In this document: in pieces, positions 6,926 through 13,301 of the stretch
Numbering within the stretch: position 1 is the first letter of the stretch
Layout of the letters: every line of letters begins with the position of its first letter
IMG/VR virus record: IMGVR_UViG_3300006916_000422
Span: 1 to 22,827 of that record
Origin: a virus
DNA length: 22,827 nucleotides
Direction: 5' to 3' (one strand)
Translations under genes and position numbers: made by a program
Notes under the pieces: generated by a model
What the model was told of the DNA's origin: nothing
Database searches by the model: none
Seen by the model: only the letters and a program-made list of their open reading frames with translations

Positions 6926-7074
6926 GAGCAAACCGCCTTCCTCAAAAGTTCTACAACAACTACGTAAGCCCCACAAGCAAATACAAACATGATAAGAAAA
7001 CGCAACACATTGTCCATGCTGGGGTCTTGCATCTCATCCTTGTTCATCCAGAAGGTAAGTATCTTAATAAGCAT
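6919..7074 (-). CDS. Tiny single-span membrane protein (51 residues)
   Basis: I found this short gene by reading the minus strand between helicase and the next membrane protein. ATG 7074 shares a base with the helicase TGA stop (TGATG), and its own TAG (6921-6919) lies inside the start of the next gene, so it fits the coupled operon exactly. The protein has an N-terminal amphipathic piece (MLIKILTFWMNKDEMQD), one hydrophobic helix at about residues 25-42 (LRFLIMFVFACGAYVVVV), and a short basic tail ending KAVCSC. I know no family. Together with its downstream neighbour it could form a small membrane complex. The alternative that it is chance coding is unlikely because of the overlaps at both ends. 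Confidence 0.65.
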   Translation of the reverse strand: MLIKILTFWMNKDEMQDPSMDNVLRFLIMFVFACGAYVVVVELLRKAVCSC

Positions 7075-8312
7075 CAGTAGTATACCCCCGTGTTTATATC
7101 AATATGACTTGTAAACATACCATGCCACCCATTGAGTTTGTTCTTGGATATGCAGATATGCCGTGCGGTGTTCTCCTCATCAGAGCCACCCGTCTTGCCA
7201 ATACCTATGATAACATCCGCTTCTCCTGCCTTACCAGTTCGCGAACCATCTAGCATAGCATAGTCAACAAATTGACGGTCATGGGCATCGTAGCTAGCCT
7301 GAGACACAGACCAGAGTAGTAACTTGTTACGCTTGGCTATCTCACGAGCCATCACATACGTTTCCTTCAGGCGTTCGTCGCCCCTGTTAAACTCACCATC
7401 TATTCTAAACTTATCTAGTTGGTCACAGAACATAACGTCAGGTTCATTTAGTTGAGCATAATCATTTAGTTCAGCCATAGACGTACCAACAGAGTCCATA
7501 ACTGTGAGGTAAGGTTCTATCCTGTCTGTGTAGATGGAGTGGAGCATGTGCATCTCCTCTTCCATCGCATGTCGTGTCAGACCAAAATAGGATTGAATTA
7601 TACGCAACTTAATCTTCGGGGCAGGTTCTTCATTAGCCCAGTAGACAACACGCTTGCCTTGTTTGATGTAGCTAGAAGCTAGGAAGGAACAGAACGTTGT
7701 CTTACCTACCTCAGGTCTAGCGAAGATGATACCTAAGTTACCCCTGTCCATGCCCCCAAGGTTCTGGCTCATCAGTTCCCAATCGAAGGGGAAGTCAGGG
7801 TCAGACACAGCCTCTTTAACTAAGTCGGAGAAGTCCGTGACAACCTCACTATAGGTAGTCTTGTCAGACATCCTACCATCCTCTACCATATCAATCAGGG
7901 TCTTCAGTTCCCCAAAGTGTTCGGACTCACCAGTGAAGATTGCTATAGCCTTCTCACCTATCTGCCTAGCCTTATCCCTAACCCAGAAGTTCCTGACCAC
8001 ATCCATCTCCAACTCCATGTTGGGAGACATCTCCGTAGGTATCGAATCTATAGTGTCGTATATTTCTTGTATCGCACTGCTTGGCATAGCAGGGTTACGG
8101 TCATATACCACCGCTGATATCTGTCGTGGGTGCATGTCTTGTTCGTACTTCTTGTGTGCGTAACCAATGCAATCAAATATTGTTGCATCCCTACCAGTAA
8201 ACATGTCCTTGGTGACTATGTTCTTTACCTTCTGGTAGAACTCGTAATTGAGTAGGTAACCCAGTACCTGTTTCTCAATCGTAACTTGCGAGTATTCTTT
8301 CTCTTGTGTCAT
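7074..8312 (-). CDS. DnaB-like replicative helicase
   Basis: A hexameric 5'-3' DNA helicase of 412 residues with a DnaB N-terminal-like helical region (residues about 8-150) and a RecA-fold motor. Walker A is ARPEVGKTT (K204). Walker B is PDVMFCDQLDKF (D297). LLLWSVSQAS (Q338) is the DnaB motif 3 region, and GEADVIIGI near residue 363 fits the C-terminal motor. Unlike T7 gp4, primase and helicase are separate genes here: the primase gene ends 38 bases inside this one. ATG 8312 has AAGGA about 9 bases upstream. The stop TGA overlaps the start of a tiny membrane protein gene. Family assignment is firm. Confidence 0.93.
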   Translation of the reverse strand: MTQEKEYSQVTIEKQVLGYLLNYEFYQKVKNIVTKDMFTGRDATIFDCIGYAHKKYEQDMHPRQISAVVYDRNPAMPSSAIQEIYDTIDSIPTEMSPNMELEMDVVRNFWVRDKARQIGEKAIAIFTGESEHFGELKTLIDMVEDGRMSDKTTYSEVVTDFSDLVKEAVSDPDFPFDWELMSQNLGGMDRGNLGIIFARPEVGKTTFCSFLASSYIKQGKRVVYWANEEPAPKIKLRIIQSYFGLTRHAMEEEMHMLHSIYTDRIEPYLTVMDSVGTSMAELNDYAQLNEPDVMFCDQLDKFRIDGEFNRGDERLKETYVMAREIAKRNKLLLWSVSQASYDAHDRQFVDYAMLDGSRTGKAGEADVIIGIGKTGGSDEENTARHICISKNKLNGWHGMFTSHIDINTGVYY

Positions 8313-9063
8313 CTCTCATATCCTTCAAATCTTGATTTAAAATCATCATCTTTGTCGTTACGACATCTTGTAATTTAATTACAATATCTAGTGCCTTCTT
8401 TGTAGCATCCTTATCAAGAGCTACATAGAGCTTTTTATATCTGCGTAGGATAGGTATGTAGCTATCCAGTAGGCTTGTACCTAGTAGTGCTATTCCTGTA
8501 AAACTACATGAAACACTACAAGCACTAGCACAATCTTCAACAATAATCCCCACGCGTCCGTTACCGCAAACGAAAGGATGACCACTTCTTCCATATCTCC
8601 ACCACTTCGGTTTTTCATCTGTTAAACTTCTACCAACTGCATCAACAACCCTATTGCCATCCTTAATCAGATAGACCACACGGTTACGTTTGAAATCAAA
8701 TCGTAGGTCTACCCAACCACTATTGTAGGCTTTGGATACGTTGACACTCCTAATATAACTAAAAGCCTTCTCACTACGAGATATCGGGACAAACGTGTCA
8801 GGCTCTTCAAACACAAGACTAGGTTCTGCTCTTACTGGAGAATGTACTCTTAATGGAAGAGGGTTAGTGTTGTCTGTTGTTAATCGTAGTTTAGTCCGTC
8901 CCTTCGCAGTACATTGAGCGTGAAAGCAGTTGTACAGCCTCTGTCCATTCTGTTCCGCTACACTAAACGTGTTCTTCCTATGGCATAGAGGACAGTCTAG
9001 GCGCATTGTGCCGTTTGGCTGCAATGGCAAATCTGTCACATAGTTTTTAATCCAATCAGTCAT
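8275..9063 (-). CDS. DNA primase with zinc-binding and Toprim domains
   Basis: A 262-residue primase resembling the front half of T7 gp4. Cysteines C24, C27, C46 and C51 (DCPLCHRK and NCFHAQC) form a zinc-binding site for template recognition. The Toprim domain shows VGIIVEDCASA with catalytic E176 and LYVALDKDA with D217 and D219, where T7 has a DxD motif. The frame is open back to 9366, but that extension crosses the divergent promoter and the regulator gene, so ATG 9063 is the start. No Shine-Dalgarno is visible; the predicted minus-strand promoter would start transcription within a few bases of the ATG, so the mRNA may be almost leaderless. It is the first gene of the leftward operon and overlaps the helicase by 38 bases. 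Confidence 0.9.
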   Translation of the reverse strand: MTDWIKNYVTDLPLQPNGTMRLDCPLCHRKNTFSVAEQNGQRLYNCFHAQCTAKGRTKLRLTTDNTNPLPLRVHSPVRAEPSLVFEEPDTFVPISRSEKAFSYIRSVNVSKAYNSGWVDLRFDFKRNRVVYLIKDGNRVVDAVGRSLTDEKPKWWRYGRSGHPFVCGNGRVGIIVEDCASACSVSCSFTGIALLGTSLLDSYIPILRRYKKLYVALDKDATKKALDIVIKLQDVVTTKMMILNQDLKDMRDDTRERILASYD

Positions 9064-9072
9064 GCTATAAGA

Positions 9073-9099
9073 TGTATAGGTTACAAAAACATCTGTCAA
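9073..9099 (-). promoter_or_regulatory. Candidate leftward sigma70-like promoter for the replication operon
   Basis: On the minus strand TTGACA (9099-9094) is followed after 15 bases by TATACA (9078-9073). The spacer is shorter than the preferred 17. Transcription would start near 9066, almost at the primase ATG. Confidence 0.45.
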
Positions 9100-9112
9100 C
9101 AAATCTTTTCGC

Positions 9113-9141
9113 TTGACGAATGATTTTTCTGTATCTATAAT
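9113..9141 (+). promoter_or_regulatory. Consensus sigma70-like promoter for the rightward early genes
   Basis: TTGACG (9113-9118), a 17-base spacer, then a perfect TATAAT (9136-9141). It points at the ribbon-helix-helix gene and lies back to back with the leftward promoter, so a repressor bound here could control both operons. Confidence 0.8.
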
Positions 9142-9181
9142 CGCGTATACCCTGCAGGGCAAACCCCCCAACGAGGCAAAC

Positions 9182-9379
9182 ATGGCGAGACCAAACAAGA
9201 TAGAAGAAGAAACTAAGTCGTACAATCTACTGATGACACAAGCGCAATGGGACAAACTATCCCACATGGCAAGTGAACAACAGAAGACAAGCATGGAACA
9301 GGTAAGTGTTGCTGACCTTATTCGTGATGCTATAGACCTAACCATAGAAATATACGAGGAAGACAATGAACAAGCGTGA
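9182..9379 (+). CDS. Small ribbon-helix-helix (CopG/Arc-like) DNA-binding protein
   Basis: A 65-residue protein, the first rightward gene after the divergent promoter. Its pattern fits a ribbon-helix-helix dimer: a beta strand (SYNLLMT, about residues 13-19), helix A (QAQWDKLSHMASEQQ), then helix B (VSVADLIRDAIDLTIEIYEE). An open frame begins earlier at a TTG (9113), but that codon is inside the promoter -35 box, so ATG 9182, with GAGG 7 bases upstream, is the start. A regulator at the divergent junction is the natural candidate to repress one or both promoters, though that role is inferred. It overlaps the next gene by 14 bases. Confidence 0.75.
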   Translation: MARPNKIEEETKSYNLLMTQAQWDKLSHMASEQQKTSMEQVSVADLIRDAIDLTIEIYEEDNEQA

Positions 9380-9617
9380 AACTAAGACCGAAGTTGTACA
9401 AAGACCCTACGACAAGCTCTGGCTAGTCAACGCAAGAGTATCGTCTGCTAGGATAGGCTTGACAAATAAAGAACGCGTTAAGAATGGAACAGCAGTTGAC
9501 CTTCCAACTTGGGCAACTATTCATGTGACAAATTCTGAACGCGAAGCAAAAAAATGGCTTGACACTAATAAAGATAAAGTGATACTCTTAGGGATACCAT
9601 ACGAAGTTTCTGCGTAG
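9366..9617 (+). CDS. Hypothetical small protein
   Basis: An 83-residue basic protein without a family I recognise. ATG 9366 lies within the end of the regulator gene, with GAGGAAG just upstream. A notable segment is DLPTWATIHVTNSEREAKKWLDTNKDKVILLGIPYEV at the C-terminus, which alternates strand and helix and looks like a compact alpha/beta domain. No cysteines, membrane spans or catalytic motifs are evident. It is followed 29 bases later by a strong intrinsic terminator, so with the regulator it forms a short two-gene early transcript. Co-transcription with the regulator could mean a host-takeover or regulatory role, which the sequence does not prove. Confidence 0.7.
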   Translation: MNKRETKTEVVQRPYDKLWLVNARVSSARIGLTNKERVKNGTAVDLPTWATIHVTNSEREAKKWLDTNKDKVILLGIPYEVSA

Positions 9618-9646
9618 TATCTATAGTATGGTGTTTTCCTTTCCTT

Positions 9647-9678
9647 AAAAGGGGTTATCTTCGGGTAGCCCCTTTTTT
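9647..9678 (+). terminator. Intrinsic terminator with UUCG tetraloop
   Basis: Stem 9647-9659 pairs with 9664 onward: AAAAGGGG against CCCCTTTT, with G-U wobbles in the upper stem, and a C(UUCG)G loop at 9660-9663. Six T follow at 9673-9678. It ends the two-gene early unit. Confidence 0.9.
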
Positions 9679-9680
9679 GT

Positions 9681-9709
9681 TTGACAGGCATATACATTAG
9701 GTGTACAGC
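9681..9709 (+). promoter_or_regulatory. Possible promoter after the terminator
   Basis: A perfect TTGACA (9681-9686) directly follows the terminator T-tract. At 17 bases spacing the -10 would be TACAGC, a poor match, so only the -35 is convincing. Something must restart transcription here if the terminator is efficient. Confidence 0.35.
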
Positions 9710-9731
9710 TATTGTATTGAAAGGAGTTACC

Positions 9732-10013
9732 ATGATAAAAAGAATACACGTTAATCAGCACGTCATTCGTTCCAACAAGAAGAATGATAAGCGAGAACCA
9801 GTAATTACAGTTAAGGCGGGTAAGCAGAATATCTATTGTGATAGGGTGCTAGTCGATGGCTTGACTGAGGTAGTCTATAGTCCTGATAAGCCACTATCAT
9901 GTGGTGCTAAAGTCTGGATAGAGACTAGTGATGTAGTAGAGTGTTGGGATAGGGTCGAGGGTGAGGTTCTATCCAATGATGAGGATTATATCAACAGGAG
10001 GGTGCTAGCATGA
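9732..10013 (+). CDS. Hypothetical protein of a type common in marine phages
   Basis: A 93-residue protein. ATG 9732 has AAGGAG 5 bases upstream; the TTG-started extension from 9681 is rejected because it runs through the -35 box. It reads as a small beta-rich domain: KREPVITVKAGKQNIYC, EVVYSPDKPLSCGAKVWIETS and then an acidic end. I recall similar proteins annotated as hypothetical in cyanophages and other marine phages, but no function. C36 and C57 are the only candidates for a shared metal or disulfide. It begins a chain of small coupled genes leading to the methyltransferase: its TGA stop overlaps the next ATG (ATGA). Confidence 0.72.
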   Translation: MIKRIHVNQHVIRSNKKNDKREPVITVKAGKQNIYCDRVLVDGLTEVVYSPDKPLSCGAKVWIETSDVVECWDRVEGEVLSNDEDYINRRVLA

Positions 10014-10150
10014 GTAATCACGAACACGAGGAATACTTAGAACGCAAGTATGAAGAGATACTTGAAATGAATGTAAGTGACTTTATTGATTCACTACCAC
10101 AAGAATTTGAGAAAGATATAGTTCGTTTAATATGGGCGAGTATAGAATAA
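10010..10150 (+). CDS. Small hypothetical protein (46 residues)
   Basis: This short gene is found by reading on from the ATGA junction with the preceding gene. GGAGG lies about 7 bases before ATG 10010. The product is strongly acidic and helical: HEEYLERKYEEILEMN, then VSDFIDSLPQEFEKDIVRLIW. No family is recognised. Its TAA stop is part of the binding site for the next gene (TAAGGAG), so the three genes are tightly stacked. A small helical acidic protein made early could be a host-protein inhibitor, but that is a guess. Confidence 0.65.
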   Translation: MSNHEHEEYLERKYEEILEMNVSDFIDSLPQEFEKDIVRLIWASIE

Positions 10151-10165
10151 GGAGATACCAGATGA
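10148..10165 (+). repeat. Direct repeat over a translation start, copy 1
   Basis: An 18-base sequence beginning TAAGGAGATACCAG and including the ATG and next base. It is identical to 10407-10424. The two copies flank exactly one small ORF (10162-10434). Confidence 0.9.
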
Positions 10166-10434
10166 ATGAATATGTAGAAGACATAATGGAAAAGCGAGAG
10201 AAGTGGTTTCAGGAATACTATGGACAACTTGAGGGATATACTATAAGCAAGTTCGATGGTATGAAGGATACTGATGGTGTAGGTGAGGATGGGTTTGCTA
10301 GTTTCATACTACACAAAGCGGGACATCAAACATTGCGTGTAGAAGTGTCTAAGGATGAGGAAGGCAATGGTGGTGGTTTCATGTTCGTATCAGAATATAA
10401 GTTAAGTAAGGAGATACCAGATGAGAGTGCTTAG
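10162..10434 (+). CDS. Hypothetical protein bracketed by repeated start sites
   Basis: A 90-residue protein. ATG 10162 has GGAG with 7 bases spacing; a frame extension to 10132 is not needed. The N-terminus is helical (MNEYVEDIMEKREKWFQEYY). The second half is a likely beta sheet: GFASFILHKAGHQTLRVEV and GGGFMFVSEYKL, separated by a glycine-rich acidic turn (SKDEEGNGG). No family recognised. It overlaps the methyltransferase start by 14 bases. The start region of this gene (18 bases) is repeated exactly at the start of the methyltransferase, so the gene is bounded by direct repeats and could be gained or lost by recombination between them. Confidence 0.68.
   Translation: MNEYVEDIMEKREKWFQEYYGQLEGYTISKFDGMKDTDGVGEDGFASFILHKAGHQTLRVEVSKDEEGNGGGFMFVSEYKLSKEIPDESA
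10407..10424 (+). repeat. Direct repeat over a translation start, copy 2
   Basis: Identical 18 bases to 10148-10165, here giving the ribosome binding site and ATG of the methyltransferase. The offset between copies is 259 bases. Confidence 0.9.
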
Positions 10435-11509
10435 TCTGTTTGATGGTATGGCTTGTACCAGAATTGCTCTAGATAGAGCGGGTGTTCCTGTGACAAAATA
10501 CTACGCTAGTGAGATAGATAAGTATGCTATCAAGGTAGCGATGGCAAACTATCCTGACATAGAACAGCTAGGAGATGTGACCAACATACTCAAGCGTTCG
10601 CACCTACACAACGAACCTATCGACTTACTTGTTGGTGGCTCACCATGTCAAGGGTTTAGCTTTGCGGGTAAGCAACTAAATTTCGATGACCCACGCAGTA
10701 AGTTATTCTGGGAGTACGTCAACATATTGCGTGTACTCAAGCCCAAGTATTTCCTACTTGAGAACGTCAAGATGAAACAACAGTATCAGGACATAATATC
10801 TGATGCACTAGGGGTGAAGCCAGTAGAGATAAACAGTTCTCTTGTGTCTCCCCAATGTCGCAAGCGTTTGTACTGGACGAACATACCAGACGTGACAAAA
10901 CCAGACGATAAAGAACTAGTCCTCAAGGATATAATAGAGGATGGGTTTGTAGATAGGGACAAAGCACATTGCCTAGATGCTAACTACTGGAAGGGTGGCA
11001 ACCTCAAGTCATACTTCCAGAAGCACAGACGGCAACTTGTATTTAGTGATGACGGTTTGTGCCACGTTGGAGACGCAGATTTGAATGGACACGACATACT
11101 AAAACGTGTCTATCATGTTGATGGCAAATCGCCCACGCTAACAACAATGCAAGGGGGCAACCGTGAACCCAAGATATTGTGTGGTGCATGGCGGGGACGC
11201 TACGTTGTAGATGGAGTGAGACAAGACCACAAACAAGCGACAAAGGGGCTGACAAAACAACGACTCGAAGTAAGACTTGACCAGAAGACAAACGCACTAA
11301 CGACAGTCCAGAAGGACAACGTTGCTGTAAGCCTCGACGCGCTCCAATGGCGAAAGCTTACTCCGCTAGAGTGTGAACGGTTACAGACTGTTCCAGATAA
11401 CTACACCAATCATGTAAGCAATACGCAACGCTACAAGATGCTTGGTAATGGTTTTACTGTCGATGTTATTGCACACCTAATAAAAAGCTTGACAAAAACG
11501 CCACGCTAA
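10421..11509 (+). CDS. Orphan C5 cytosine DNA methyltransferase
   Basis: This enzyme transfers a methyl group from S-adenosylmethionine to C5 of cytosine in DNA. Of 362 residues, motif I is LSLFDGMACTRIAL (a DNMT3/phage-type variant of FxGxG). Motif IV is GGSPCQGFSFAG with nucleophile C76. Motif VI is LENVKM (E114), motif VIII is QCRKRLYW (145-152) and motif X is LGNGFTVDVI (341-350). The target-recognition region holds two similar phrases, SPTLTTMQGGN and TNALTTVQKDN. No restriction enzyme gene adjoins it, so it probably protects phage DNA from host restriction or regulates it. The start uses GGAG and sits in a repeated leader. Isoleucine is encoded mostly by ATA, as elsewhere in this phage but unlike the next two genes. 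Confidence 0.95.
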   Translation: MRVLSLFDGMACTRIALDRAGVPVTKYYASEIDKYAIKVAMANYPDIEQLGDVTNILKRSHLHNEPIDLLVGGSPCQGFSFAGKQLNFDDPRSKLFWEYVNILRVLKPKYFLLENVKMKQQYQDIISDALGVKPVEINSSLVSPQCRKRLYWTNIPDVTKPDDKELVLKDIIEDGFVDRDKAHCLDANYWKGGNLKSYFQKHRRQLVFSDDGLCHVGDADLNGHDILKRVYHVDGKSPTLTTMQGGNREPKILCGAWRGRYVVDGVRQDHKQATKGLTKQRLEVRLDQKTNALTTVQKDNVAVSLDALQWRKLTPLECERLQTVPDNYTNHVSNTQRYKMLGNGFTVDVIAHLIKSLTKTPR

Positions 11510-11517
11510 ATTTTACT
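11489..11517 (+). promoter_or_regulatory. Candidate promoter upstream of the 11539 gene
   Basis: TTGACA (11489-11494), 17-base spacer, then TTTACT (4 of 6). The -35 lies in the last codons of the methyltransferase. It would give the 11539-13205 genes their own expression. Confidence 0.45.
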
Positions 11518-11538
11518 AGGCATCGAAAGGAATTTATC

Positions 11539-12162
11539 ATGTCAGTAGAAAACATTATTAATATATATAATCTATCAACACCCGCAGAACGTCGTCACGG
11601 TGTCACTTGGTATCGTGTCGCATTGACTGAGTGTGAACGGTTGGCTGTTCAGTTTGACTTGCCAGTTAATATCGTTGCGGGTGTTGTGTCTGCCTTGTCA
11701 CCTAATAACAAGTGGGAACGCAACATCGAGAACGCCCACGTTCTAATCGATGCTTATCTAGATGGTGAGGATATCAACAGCGTCAAAGTTTCAACATATA
11801 ACGCGATGAAAAATAAAGCTTGGCAAATACTCAACGCTAAACTATTGGGAAATTGTCACGATGATGTCGTGTCTGATTACCACATAACCTACAAGCTGAA
11901 CGGGCAGAAAATAGTTTCGTTTTTTGAGTGCATCATGGGATACGATACCTGCTGTATCGATGGACACGCTAAGGGAATATTCGAGGGTCAGCGGTTTGGG
12001 CTTACCAGTCCCAAGAATTACATCAGCAAGAAGTACTATAAAGAACTACAGGAAGCATACGTCGAAGCGGGTAAAAGATGCACATTTCAAAAAAGACACT
12101 TGAAAGCATTTGAAATACAGGCTATTACTTGGTTAACGTGGAAGCGTATCCACGATATTTAA
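11539..12162 (+). CDS. DUF7178-like protein, possibly a helix-hairpin-helix fold
   Basis: A 207-residue protein. The features I associate with a family of phage and actinobacterial proteins (DUF7178, from memory) are present: an N-terminal helix with STPAERRHGVTWYRVA, then VAGVVSALSPNNKWERNIENA (about residues 46-66), STYNAMKNKAWQIL, GQKIVSFFECI, the CIDGHAKGI signature (about 138-146), a run of helices and QAITWLTWKRI at the end. The all-helical layout with a conserved D-G-H loop recalls HhH-GPD DNA glycosylases, but I see no certain catalytic lysine or aspartate, so activity is not claimed. GGAA lies 8 bases before ATG 11539. It uses many more ATC/ATT codons than the methyltransferase before it, hinting at a different origin. 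Confidence 0.65.
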   Translation: MSVENIINIYNLSTPAERRHGVTWYRVALTECERLAVQFDLPVNIVAGVVSALSPNNKWERNIENAHVLIDAYLDGEDINSVKVSTYNAMKNKAWQILNAKLLGNCHDDVVSDYHITYKLNGQKIVSFFECIMGYDTCCIDGHAKGIFEGQRFGLTSPKNYISKKYYKELQEAYVEAGKRCTFQKRHLKAFEIQAITWLTWKRIHDI

Positions 12163-12185
12163 ACCAACTATGAAAGGAAAAACAG

Positions 12186-13205
12186 ATGTTGGATTTAGTA
12201 GAAACAAAAATAAATGATACTGGTTTTCGAGATGTTCGGGGCGGTATATCATATCATCATAATGACATTTTCGATATGTCACTATTTAAAGCTTATTCGG
12301 AATTTGAGCGCGTACCGATTAGCGCGTCTATTCCGTCCTATGGTGGAATGGGGGAACAACAGCCAGACATTGTCGAGACTATGCACGGTTATAATGCTGT
12401 CTATAATCAGGCAACAGGTCAGATTGTCCCCATGCGTCCTATAGCTGATAGCTATAAGCTTGTCCCGCATCAAGATATGATTAGTGAACAGGCGCGAACT
12501 ATCCAAGAACACCCGCACTTTTTGGTCGATAATCTCAAGATAGTTGATAGGTTATTTGAGGAAGGTAAGAAAGCGCACCGAACTGTGTATTTCAACGATT
12601 TCAAAACCGATATCAATTCTCGCCAGTTGGACGATGCTGTTACCCCACGAATTGATATTTATAATAGCATTGATATGTCGTGGGCTTTCCAAGTGTTTAG
12701 CGGTGCTTATCGTGAACTATGCCGAAATAGTCTTGTGTTTGGTGGTGCTAAGGCATATCACCAGAAACATAAGCACACTAGGGGATTAGATATCAGGGCT
12801 ATGATTGGGAAGGCAGTTTTTAGTCTGGATATGTTTACTAATCAGCGGGAGAAGATGAACAACTGGGCGCGTACTAGTTTAAACAGTCGAGACTTTGAGC
12901 ATTTACTTGCAACAAGTATCTGTAAGAAGGAACAACCGAAAGCGGAGATGTTGCAAACTGACGAGCCAATGGTTAACAAGAGTCTGCTTAATCTGTTGGT
13001 TGAGCAATATCACGAGGAAGCAAAGGAATTGGGCGAGACTGTTTGGGCGGGTTATAATGCCCTAACACATTGGTCAACCCATACGCTTGAAACCAAGAAC
13101 GCCAAGTCGAACCATAAACAGCACGACGTTAGAAGGTCGCGTTCAGATATGGTTAGGGATGTTATAACCTCACCCGAATGGGAAAAGCTTTGCGAGGTGG
13201 CTTAA
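12186..13205 (+). CDS. DUF932 family protein
   Basis: A 339-residue protein matching the phage/plasmid DUF932 pattern: YKLVPHQDMISEQARTI (about residues 90-106), HRTVYFNDFK, PRIDIYNSIDMSWAFQVFSG, YRELCRNSLVFGGAKAYHQ (about 175-193) and a KHTRGLDI segment. Members are widespread on phages and plasmids and have been discussed with anti-host-defence or plasmid maintenance roles, but no activity is established that I can state. The C-terminal 100 residues are helical and include a basic KNAKSNHKQHDVRRSR stretch. GGAA precedes ATG 12186. Isoleucine codons counted by eye are ATT 10, ATA 5, ATC 4, against ATA 13 of 17 in the methyltransferase, so it may be a recent acquisition with its left neighbour. 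Confidence 0.82.
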   Translation: MLDLVETKINDTGFRDVRGGISYHHNDIFDMSLFKAYSEFERVPISASIPSYGGMGEQQPDIVETMHGYNAVYNQATGQIVPMRPIADSYKLVPHQDMISEQARTIQEHPHFLVDNLKIVDRLFEEGKKAHRTVYFNDFKTDINSRQLDDAVTPRIDIYNSIDMSWAFQVFSGAYRELCRNSLVFGGAKAYHQKHKHTRGLDIRAMIGKAVFSLDMFTNQREKMNNWARTSLNSRDFEHLLATSICKKEQPKAEMLQTDEPMVNKSLLNLLVEQYHEEAKELGETVWAGYNALTHWSTHTLETKNAKSNHKQHDVRRSRSDMVRDVITSPEWEKLCEVA

Positions 13206-13227
13206 TTGGAAGCTTTATATATAATTT

Positions 13228-13251
13228 ACAGAACAGTTATGATTGTTCTGT
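13228..13251 (+). promoter_or_regulatory. Inverted repeat, candidate operator
   Basis: Perfect 8-base arms ACAGAACA and TGTTCTGT are separated by 8 bases, in the 96-base gap before the winged-helix gene. No T-tract follows, so an operator is more likely than a terminator. A TATAAT (13220-13225) lies just upstream without a clear -35. Confidence 0.5.
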
Positions 13252-13301
13252 TGTCTCTAATAATTTACGCAATATTCATTAATTGAAAAGGAAATAAAAC
13301 A

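Noticed and set aside
9113-9181. TTG-started N-terminal extension of the ribbon-helix-helix protein
   Set aside because: The TTG is part of the -35 box and would not be transcribed from this promoter; ATG 9182 has a binding site.
9064-9366. 101-residue N-terminal extension of the primase
   Set aside because: It is antisense to the regulator gene and crosses both promoters; the zinc site of a primase normally lies near the N-terminus, as with ATG 9063.
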